The notes below the pieces were generated by a model. That model was not told the origin of the DNA. It searched no databases and saw only the letters and a list, made by a program, of their open reading frames with translations. This document shows, one piece after another, positions 17,847-26,000 of a DNA stretch of 47,971 bases (positions are counted from its first letter, which is position 1; each line of letters starts with the position of its first letter). The stretch is from Ignavibacteria bacterium. GTDB taxonomy: Bacteria > Bacteroidota > Ignavibacteria > Kapaibacteriales > UBA2268. The stretch is from positions 1 to 47,971 of the forward strand of contig JAISJI010000004.1 of assembly GCA_031261605.1 (NCBI GenBank), read 5' to 3'. The position numbers and the translations under genes were made by a program.

Positions 17847-17872
17847 AAATGTTCCAAGCGAACATTTGGAGG
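17847..17872 (+). promoter_or_regulatory. hairpin abutting the flgE Shine-Dalgarno
   Basis: Perfect 8-bp arms aaatgttc (17847-17854) and gaacattt (17860-17867) enclose a 5-base loop. The Shine-Dalgarno ggagg (17868-17872) starts at the next base and the flgE ATG is at 17881. A folded stem this close to the ribosome site could modulate flgE translation, or the repeat could be a protein-binding site. The gap 17620-17880 contains nothing else I can name. Confidence 0.4.
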
Positions 17873-17880
17873 TTTTTTTT

Positions 17881-19281
17881 ATGGGCTTGATAAGATCATT
17901 ATCTGTCGGAACCAGTTCACTCATCAATCATCAGAAGAAGTTTGATGTAATATCCAATAACTTAGCTAATGCAAGCACCACCGGTTATAAGTCAACCCGT
18001 GCGAACTTCGCAGACCAGTTCAATCAAATATACTCACGCGGTAAGACATCAGAGTCAGCACAGAGGTATTCCAATGGTGGAGCCGACCCATTGCAATTTG
18101 GTTTGGGCGTTAAATTAGCCAGTATCAGCCAAGATTTTTCACAAGGCGTGATAGAATCTACCAACCGTCCTCTGGACGTGGCACTGCAAGGTGACGGCTT
18201 CTTCATCGTAAATTACGATGGTAGCCAACGCTTCACTCGCTCGGGTGCATTCACCCGCGACAACGATGGCTATATCGTTGATACGAACACCGGTGCATTT
18301 ATTCAGGGCTACAATGTATCTACCGATTCTAATGGCAGAACGGAACGCACCAGCAGCGGCGAAAATATGTTAGACCGCACAATGGCTAACTTACGCATCC
18401 CAGCCAATACCGTATCCTTGCCTCGTCAGACGCAAGAGATAACAATGATGGGCAATCTTAACTCCGATTCAAATATCGGCTACGATAGCACACGTAAGAC
18501 CAGTATGACAATCTACGATGAAACAGGTGCAGCACGCACAATGACATTCACTTTCCAAAAAGTTGGAGAGAACGATTGGCTAATAGGTGCTGAAGTAGAT
18601 GGCGTAAATCAAGGTGCAGGCGCAGAAGGCAATATCGCCTTAGACCCAGTAGATACTACATTAGTGCAGCCAGCATACGGTAGAGTTACCTTTAACTCAG
18701 ATGGCACAATAGCCACGCTCATACCAGCAAATACTGATGCAGCGAAACCATTTACATTGCAATTTCCTGCAGCCGGCTTCATAAATGCGGATGGCAATGT
18801 AGATAAATTCCCTAAAAACTTAAACGTAACACTCGCCGACCCGAACAACGTATCGCAAGGATTGAAGCAACTATCAGGTGATAGCAATGCGAACTTTGAA
18901 ACCCAGGACGGCTTCTCACTCGGAGAGTTAGAGGATATGTCAGTTGATAGCCGTGGTAGAATATTGGGTGCTTTCACTAATGGTCAGACCGAAGTCATTG
19001 GTCAATTAGCGATGGCAAAATTTGCTAACAACGAAGGACTTGTCCGCGATGGTAATAACTACTTCCGCTCAGCTCCTAACTCCGGCGACGCCGTGATTGG
19101 CACGGCTTTGGAGATATTCCCAACAACAACTATGGTCGGCAACTCACTTGAGCAATCCAATGTTGATTTAACGCGAGAGATGACAGAAATGATTTCTACG
19201 CAGAGAGCATTCGAGGCAGCGTCGAGGACGGTAACTGTATCGGATAGTTTGTTACAGGAAATTAACCAGTTGAAGAGATAG
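17881..19281 (+). CDS. flgE: flagellar hook protein FlgE
   Basis: FlgE polymerises into the hook that couples rod and filament. The N-terminus (LIRSLSVGTSSLINHQKKF, then ISNNLANASTTGYKSTRANF) is the flagellar basal-body rod domain with the conserved NNLAN motif. The central variable region contains the FlgE D2-type domain, and the C-terminus (SNVDLTREMTEMISTQRAFE) is the rod-hook C-terminal domain. It has 466 residues. An in-frame TTG at 17866 lies inside the Shine-Dalgarno, so ATG 17881 is the better start. It is the last flagellar gene here and is followed by a terminator. Motor, filament and export genes must lie elsewhere. Confidence 0.95.
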   Translation: MGLIRSLSVGTSSLINHQKKFDVISNNLANASTTGYKSTRANFADQFNQIYSRGKTSESAQRYSNGGADPLQFGLGVKLASISQDFSQGVIESTNRPLDVALQGDGFFIVNYDGSQRFTRSGAFTRDNDGYIVDTNTGAFIQGYNVSTDSNGRTERTSSGENMLDRTMANLRIPANTVSLPRQTQEITMMGNLNSDSNIGYDSTRKTSMTIYDETGAARTMTFTFQKVGENDWLIGAEVDGVNQGAGAEGNIALDPVDTTLVQPAYGRVTFNSDGTIATLIPANTDAAKPFTLQFPAAGFINADGNVDKFPKNLNVTLADPNNVSQGLKQLSGDSNANFETQDGFSLGELEDMSVDSRGRILGAFTNGQTEVIGQLAMAKFANNEGLVRDGNNYFRSAPNSGDAVIGTALEIFPTTTMVGNSLEQSNVDLTREMTEMISTQRAFEAASRTVTVSDSLLQEINQLKR

Positions 19282-19302
19282 GGTTAGCATCTAAGAAATC
19301 GT

Positions 19303-19338
19303 AGGGGTTCAATATTTTGGACCCCTATATTTTTCTCC
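19303..19338 (+). terminator. rho-independent terminator after flgE
   Basis: Arms at 19303-19310 and 19319-19326 form an 8-bp stem with one G-U pair and an 8-base AT loop. T-rich sequence follows (atatttttctcc). It lies 21 bases past the flgE stop and ends the hook-gene transcript before the Kdo transferase gene. Confidence 0.7.
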
Positions 19339-19349
19339 TCAAAAATAAG

Positions 19350-19357
19350 TATATTTG
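19350..19357 (+). promoter_or_regulatory. candidate TAnnTTTG promoter of waaA
   Basis: TATATTTG matches the Bacteroidota -7 consensus and lies 22 bases before the ATG at 19380 and just after the flgE terminator. A good -33 TTTG is not visible. Confidence 0.5.
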
Positions 19358-19379
19358 CATATTCACATTACGCAAATAT

Positions 19380-20603
19380 ATGTCGTTTATATACAATATC
19401 CTTATTATATTGGTTGCTCTGCTTACACCAATACTATCGCTGTTCCTACCGAAATTGAAGGAACGCAATAGGTATTGGAAAGATAGTTTGTCCGCTATTG
19501 GCGATGGATGGCAGAACACGATTTGGTTTCATTCTGCGTCTATGGGTGAGTTCGAGCAAGCAAAGCCGGTGGTAGAGTATATCAAAGCGACTCATCCGAA
19601 CATCCGTATTGTTTGCACTTTTTTTTCGCCATCGGGCTACAATACGCAACGGCAGTATAAATTTGCCGATGCGATTTGCTATTTGCCTATGGATACGTAT
19701 TGGAATGTGCAGCATTTCATTTCGGCAGTGAAGCCCATTGCAGTTGTGTTTGTCCGCTACGAAATCTGGCTTAACTACCTATCGGCATTGCATAATGCAA
19801 ATATTCCAACATACTTAATCAATGCGACCTATCCAACGATATTGGGCAAAGTAGGTATAGCGAAACCATTTTACAAATTATGCTTCAATAAATTTACGAA
19901 GATATATGCCGTAAATACTGATGAATATGCTAAGTTCCTATCTCTGCAGTTGGACACCGAAATCATAAGTAGCAGTGATACCCGAATGGATAGAATAATG
20001 GCTAAAGTAACCGATGCGCAAGCAACACCAGTGGTTTCGCGTTCTCTGTTTGGGGATGACAAATTGGTGTTGGTGGCTGGAAGCGTATGGAATGAGGATG
20101 TGGATGTGATTGTGGCGGCTGTGCAGATGCTTGGCGAACATAATATCCGCATTATTTTCGTTCCACACGAGCCAACTACCGAGCATATTCAATACATACA
20201 GCGGATGCTACCTGCGAGTGTGTTGCTGTCTGAAATTGGTGCTCAACAGATTGATTGCGATGTAATTGTGGATAGCATTGGGAAATTGCTCAAACTATAT
20301 GGCATAGCCGATATTGCGTATATAGGTGGTGCGTTTGGTGTTGGTGTGCATAGTATCACAGAGCCGGCTGGCTATGGAATACCGCTCGCCACTGGTAGTA
20401 ATTGCTTCAATTCACCGGATACAAAGCCACTACTTGCGACTGGTGCATTGACCATAATTCACAATGCAGATATGCTGTGCAACTGGTTTAAGGAAGTAGC
20501 AGATGCCAATGTCCGTTTGCGAATGGGCAATGCAGCGAGCAAGTATATCGCCGAGAACACCGGGACATCCAAAGTAATAGCGGAAGTAATTGTAGGAGGG
20601 TAG
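19380..20603 (+). CDS. waaA: 3-deoxy-D-manno-octulosonic-acid (Kdo) transferase
   Basis: WaaA adds Kdo to lipid A precursor at the inner membrane, so the cell makes LPS. The protein has an N-terminal hydrophobic anchor (IYNILIILVALLTPILSLFL), the segment IWFHSASMGEFEQAKPVV with the GE motif, KPIAVVFVRYEIWLN, and a C-terminal GT-B nucleotide-sugar region with VAGSVWNED, FVPHEP and GGAFGVGVHSITEPA. From ATG 19380 it has 407 residues. The frame is open upstream to 19317, but that would run through the terminator hairpin. It converges with the flippase gene, with 17 bases between stops. Confidence 0.92.
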   Translation: MSFIYNILIILVALLTPILSLFLPKLKERNRYWKDSLSAIGDGWQNTIWFHSASMGEFEQAKPVVEYIKATHPNIRIVCTFFSPSGYNTQRQYKFADAICYLPMDTYWNVQHFISAVKPIAVVFVRYEIWLNYLSALHNANIPTYLINATYPTILGKVGIAKPFYKLCFNKFTKIYAVNTDEYAKFLSLQLDTEIISSSDTRMDRIMAKVTDAQATPVVSRSLFGDDKLVLVAGSVWNEDVDVIVAAVQMLGEHNIRIIFVPHEPTTEHIQYIQRMLPASVLLSEIGAQQIDCDVIVDSIGKLLKLYGIADIAYIGGAFGVGVHSITEPAGYGIPLATGSNCFNSPDTKPLLATGALTIIHNADMLCNWFKEVADANVRLRMGNAASKYIAENTGTSKVIAEVIVGG

Positions 20604-20620
20604 TATTATACTATGCCATC

Positions 20621-22048
20621 TTATACATTCTCATCGGCTTTTATATTCCTAATATCCGCCATCGTAATAGCTTTGCTCCGTAATGACAAGAATAAATAAA
20701 TTGCGACTGTGATGACTATACCAACAATTTGTATGTAGTAACCATCCATACCAATGAGCAACACCGCCCCCTTGCCAATGCAACCAGCAACTATCGCAAT
20801 GACGAAAAACTTCAATAGCATAGATATTTGTAGATGATGTATCCGCTTGTATAAAATGTATGATAAAATTATGGCAAGTGTGCATTCAGTTCCAGTTGTA
20901 GCCAAAGCAGCACCGTTAGCACCAAATACATTGATTAGCGAAATGTTGATTGCTATGCTCACAACAGCAGCAATTCCATAACTCCACATCACCTTTCGCT
21001 CCTCCTTCCACATTAATAGCACCGGCGAAATCGTGTAGTTGTAATACGAAATGAAGCAAGTCGCCATTAGTATCCGCAATGTATCTGTCGCCGGTATGAA
21101 TTTGTGTCCGAATATAATGTAGATGAAAATTTGCGGATAGAATAACAATACTGTTGTAACCAATGCCCCACAGAAGAGTAGCATCTGCGATACCTTTCTA
21201 TACACTCGCTGTCGCTCTTCTAATGTAGCAGCACGCGATATTTGCGGTCCAAAAGTATTCTGTATGATATTCGCAGGCAGCACCGCAATCATAAATAATT
21301 TGAATGCAACCCCAAATAAACCTGTATCGTAATTGCCACATATCTGCGTTAAGCATATTACATTGAAGTTGGAAATAATGGTTACGAACAAGGTCTGTAT
21401 GCCTAACGGAATGTTCTGCTGCATTAGTTCCTTCCAGAAAGCAATGGATGCCTGCAACTTTATTTTTGCATACTGCTTTATGAATATCGCTATTAGCCAG
21501 AAGTTGTTAGCAATTAGCGACACCGATACGATAAGCATATATATAGGTATGTCTTCCGGTTGTCGCACAAAGATAAGCACGCCGATAAGCGTAACTAAAT
21601 TCACCAATACCGTCCGCAGTCCTATGATTTCCATCCGCTCTATTCCTTGGAAGAACCAGTCAATCTGAATAGCAGAGCCAAACAACTGCAAGCCACCAAG
21701 TAGCAACGCCATTTTTACCAAGTCCGTCTCATTGCTCATAACGGCGTAAAGTGCAATGCCAGCAAATGCAAAGATAGCGATGATTAGTTTCAGTGCGATA
21801 ACATTATTTACATATTTTTCTTTCTCTTCGGGCTTGCTTGCAATAGAACGAATGCCGATAGTACAGAAGCCAAGTTGAACAACAAGAGTGGCATACGCAA
21901 GTATCGCAACAATATTAGCGATAATACCATAGCCTTCCACTCCCAGAATACGAGCCAAGTAAGCATTCAATATAAATGTAATGCCCTTGGTAGCGACTTC
22001 AGCGAGTGAAAGCGAAAATAGATTGCGTAGTATTTTATTTTTTATCAT
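20621..22048 (-). CDS. polysaccharide flippase (Wzx/RfbX-like, MOP superfamily)
   Basis: The 475-residue protein is almost entirely hydrophobic and shows about 12-14 membrane helices. Its opening, LRNLFSLSLAEVATKGITFILNAYLARILG, is typical of oligosaccharide flippases, as are GVEGYGIIANIVAI and the long hydrophobic C-terminal half. Such proteins move lipid-linked O-antigen or capsule units to the periplasmic face. The nearby waaA and GDP-fucose synthase genes suggest a surface glycan, although no polymerase or glycosyltransferase cluster lies next to it. MurJ is less likely on sequence feel. Confidence 0.85.
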   Translation of the reverse strand: MIKNKILRNLFSLSLAEVATKGITFILNAYLARILGVEGYGIIANIVAILAYATLVVQLGFCTIGIRSIASKPEEKEKYVNNVIALKLIIAIFAFAGIALYAVMSNETDLVKMALLLGGLQLFGSAIQIDWFFQGIERMEIIGLRTVLVNLVTLIGVLIFVRQPEDIPIYMLIVSVSLIANNFWLIAIFIKQYAKIKLQASIAFWKELMQQNIPLGIQTLFVTIISNFNVICLTQICGNYDTGLFGVAFKLFMIAVLPANIIQNTFGPQISRAATLEERQRVYRKVSQMLLFCGALVTTVLLFYPQIFIYIIFGHKFIPATDTLRILMATCFISYYNYTISPVLLMWKEERKVMWSYGIAAVVSIAINISLINVFGANGAALATTGTECTLAIILSYILYKRIHHLQISMLLKFFVIAIVAGCIGKGAVLLIGMDGYYIQIVGIVITVAIYLFLSLRSKAITMADIRNIKADENV

Positions 22049-22184
22049 TAGTTTTCTGGCTCTGGTTATGTCAATGGGCTACCACCAATTACATTTTTTT
22101 AATATTAAATGATACATTATCACAAAAATAATAAAAATAAATGGTATTTTTATAGATAATATAGAACAACATATTTTTATTATA

Positions 22185-22883
22185 ATGCAAGTAATACATT
22201 TAGAACACATTTCTAAACAATATCCAATGGGCACAGAAATAGTTTATGCCCTGCGTGACGTCTCTATTACCATAGACAAAAATGAGTATGTAGCCATTAT
22301 GGGACCATCCGGCTCTGGCAAGTCAACAATGATGAACATACTCGGATGCCTCGATACACCTACATCCGGACGATACGAACTTGACGGACAAGACGTAAGC
22401 GAAATGGTGGATAACGAATTAGCAGAAATACGTAATAAGAAAATCGGGTTTATCTTCCAATCCTTTAACCTATTGGCACGAGCATCTATATTGAACAATG
22501 TAGAACTACCACTAATATACAGCGGCTTGAATAGAACCACCCGCAAAGAACGCGCTACACAAGTATTGACCGACGTGAAACTAGACGATAGATTAACACA
22601 TAAGCCGAATGAACTCTCCGGCGGACAACGTCAACGTGTCGCAATCGCTCGCGCATTAGTTACCAATCCTGCTATAATATTGGCTGATGAGCCGACCGGC
22701 AACTTGGATTCCAAAACGGGCGATGAAATTATGCAACTCTTCTCTGACCTATGGAAAGCCAACAACACAATTATTGTTGTAACCCATTCCGAAGAAATTG
22801 CTCGCTATGCACATAGAATCATAAAGATAAAAGATGGCTTGATAGAGAGCGATACTGTGAATGATAACCCCGTATTTGTGTAA
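22185..22883 (+). CDS. ABC transporter ATPase, LolD/MacB type, without adjacent permease
   Basis: The 232-residue ATPase contains Walker A (GPSGSGKST, about residues 40-48), the Q-loop (FIFQSFNLL), the signature [15 protein letters not shown], Walker B ([13 protein letters not shown]) and the H-loop (VVTHS). The EPTGNLDS form and [23 protein letters not shown] start match the LolD/MacB/FtsE group, which powers lipoprotein release, mechanotransmission or peptide export. A partner permease should be an MacB-type four-helix protein, but none is next to it. The preceding gene is divergent and the following one is a secreted protein. The specific substrate is therefore open. Confidence 0.88.
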   Translation: MQVIHLEHISKQYPMGTEIVYALRDVSITIDKNEYVAIMGPSGSGKSTMMNILGCLDTPTSGRYELDGQDVSEMVDNELAEIRNKKIGFIFQSFNLLARASILNNVELPLIYSGLNRTTRKERATQVLTDVKLDDRLTHKPNELSGGQRQRVAIARALVTNPAIILADEPTGNLDSKTGDEIMQLFSDLWKANNTIIVVTHSEEIARYAHRIIKIKDGLIESDTVNDNPVFV

Positions 22884-22984
22884 AAATATTACACTAAAAC
22901 GTGGAAAATGTGGAAAAATCGTTAATAAACGCAAAATATTTTCAATAATAGAAAAAAAAATGTGTTTATTATTTACAAATTGTT

Positions 22985-22992
22985 TATATTTG
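22985..22992 (+). promoter_or_regulatory. candidate TAnnTTTG promoter of the 1793-residue T9SS protein
   Basis: TATATTTG lies 62 bases upstream of the ATG at 23054. It matches the -7 element; no convincing -33 element is visible. The transcript would have a leader of about 55 bases, AT-rich and without obvious structure. Confidence 0.5.
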
Positions 22993-23053
22993 AATACCAA
23001 GAAGTTTATTATTTATAAAACTATATATTATTATTTACAAATTGGAGAACAAA

Positions 23054-26000
23054 ATGAAGAAATTTTGTCTACTAATCGCAATGCTATTCTTTGCGGTTAT
23101 TTGTTCCATCGGCATCACTTACGCACAACCGAAGCATATGAGTGATATCGGTTTCAACACTATACCTAGTCCATTCACAGAGATTGATACGTCTCCTCTG
23201 GCAAGGACTTCCCCAGCTATAAGCACGGGCTACTACTTTATGGATAACCAATCCACATCCGAAGGCATCTGGAAGCCAAGCCCAAATCCTAATGGTAACA
23301 CCGGCTTATTGCCTTTAACTTTCGAAGAAGATTTGTGGTATCAAATCTATAGCGGACCACGTCAAGTTCCAGTGAATGAATTTGAGTCAGGTTACGATAT
23401 AGTCAATCGACTTATCCTACCTCCACCAACTGGTAAGACACCACGTGAAGGATACCGCTACTTCAGAAATCCTGCTCAATATCCTGACTATTCAAATAGA
23501 ATGTATAAGAACCCAGGTATTGATACGACTAAAAATGCTATCGCTGGTCCGATTCCGATTGGCTTCGCATTTTATGTGAACGGTATCCGCTACGATAGTT
23601 TTTACGTATCACCAAGAGGCATTATTGCTCTCTCAAACCGCAGATACTTATACGATGGTGAAGGCAGAAGAGCCATTCCACCTAACAAAACAGATTGCTA
23701 TGACCCAATGAGTGCCGATTGGCCTTTCCCTAATGATGCATCTAATCCTACTCAAGGACGCTATCACGCATACCCAGGTAACCTCACCGGTAATAGTATA
23801 AACGACCCTATCGCTGATAACTATGGCTTCGTTAACCTCGCTTGCGGTGGAGACCCGATGAATGCAACCTCGGGTATCAGAACACCTATGATTGGCTCTG
23901 ATAATAATGTTCCAACTGCATCCGGCTCAATGCGAACACGTCTAGCAAATAACATATATGCTGGCGGTGCTTTCGTTACCCCATTAGAAGGACCATTCTG
24001 GCTACCACAATTTGACGAACGCACACAAAGAGCAGACCACTACGGTGAAGTATACTACAAACGCTCAATGACATCAGACCGTCTTATAATTTACTTCAAA
24101 AATTTACAGATGGAAAGTGGCACTTATCAATTTACCCAAGGCGGTCAAGTTAGAGAAACCTTTAACATTGACCCAACAGGTATGGGTAGAGCTGGAATGT
24201 TAGACCCAGTCACTGGCGCACCAATAGCTGGAACAAGCGATATAAATACAGTTGCAGGAAGCTGCCAAGTGGAACTTAATAGAATAGATAGTTCAATAAC
24301 TTTCCGCTATGGCAATTGGGTAGGAAGCGCTTACAGAGTGCCTACTAGTACCACTCAGGCACCAACAATCAACCCTGCAAATGTGATTATGCAACCATTT
24401 GCGTCAGTCGCTGTCGGTGGTTATGCAAGACACAAAGGATACGATACTAAAGACCCATCTACCTATACAAGAACTGAAACAAATCCTTGGTCAGGTCAAT
24501 ATGTTCAAGTAACCCAAGAATATAATGGCTACTTAGGCAAAACTGTAGATATGCAGCAAAGAAGAACTGAAATCCTTACGACATCTTTCGAAATAAAATT
24601 CAAACAATGGCGTAATGCACTTCGTTTGGCTGATGTTCAATATTTCGTTAGAAAGAAAACTGATACAGCAACCGCTTTTAACGACCCAGTTAAAACTGAC
24701 GCAGTAAATGATTTCTACAATCCATTTGAATTGTTAGCAGGTCACGAGCAACTCGGTATATTGCAACCAGTCGGCATTATCCAAAATCTTACAAACGACA
24801 TCCAAAGCCCAACAGGCGTTAATTTCGTTGAGCAAGATTTCCAATTCCGCGCAAGATTACTTATCAGAAATAAAATCACAGATAAATATGTATATAATAG
24901 GTTCGCAAAAGTATCCAATACTTGCTTGCGTCTCCCAGAAAACACAAATTCATCAGATTGCGGCGCCGACCCATATTACTTAGTTAGATATTCTGATGTA
25001 GTAAAAAGCAGTGCAGGCGTCTATACCGCTACTCCAAAAGCACTGTCTTCATTGCCAGAAAATCTAAATGGTATCCCAACATATAGATTCGCTTTAGTGA
25101 AATTCCCAACATATAGACCAAATGAAATCATTGATAACCAAATCGGTATAATGGAATTGGCTTGTATCACAGAAGCCGTAGACCCAAATACAAATGCTGT
25201 AATCGGCGATGAATGGCCCTTTGATGATTCAGCAAAAATTAGTTTCTGGGTTATTAACAGATTAAGAGAATTTAGAGACAACGGCGAGTTCCACAACTTA
25301 ACGGGCGTTGGTAATATTCCAAATGCAAACAAGTGGGTATATAGTGGCTTCTCAAGAAATCAAGCATCGGTAGAGATAGTTCAAAGCGACCAATCTTCTA
25401 GTTTAAATCCATTGCCACCAGTTGGCGATATTGCTGCCATTAATAACGATAGGTCTATACTCCCAAGCCCAATGATAAAAATGTATTGGTCAAATGTAGA
25501 TAACACATCATTAGGTTCAAAAATCACTTCCTTCCCAATCGATATGAGAGGAAAAGAGGGTTCGTTAGTTACTTTGGCTGTTCAAAGAGCAGCAGCAAAT
25601 ATTGATGTTCAGAGAGGTTTTGCAGATGCAACAATGTTTGGACCAGAACCAAGAGTAGTATTCGTTCGCGGATATGATACAACAGGTAGCAAACACTCAG
25701 GTAAAATAGATAATATGTCTGGTAATGGCACAAATGCTGACCCAGATTTCGATTACTTAGCAGTAGAGTTTTTGAGACCAAGTTTAAATGGTATCAGAAA
25801 CATTACAATGACTGGCTCAGATAGTAATAAAAATGATAACTTTAACCAAACAAACAATAGCCCTAACGCATTCTGGAGACATCATCCATATTGGAAAGGC
25901 AGTTCAGAAACAGCACCAATAGTAGAAAATGCACCAGCATTGGCTATCTATGGTGGCGGTGGCTACTTCTTGGGTTGGTCATTTGCAGATAAGAAAACTT

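Noticed and set aside
17866..17880. TTG start for flgE
   Set aside because: The TTG lies within the Shine-Dalgarno region; ATG 17881 has correct spacing and leads directly into the conserved N-terminus.
23042..23053. TTG start for the 1793-residue protein
   Set aside because: It overlaps the ggag site; the ATG at 23054 begins the signal peptide.
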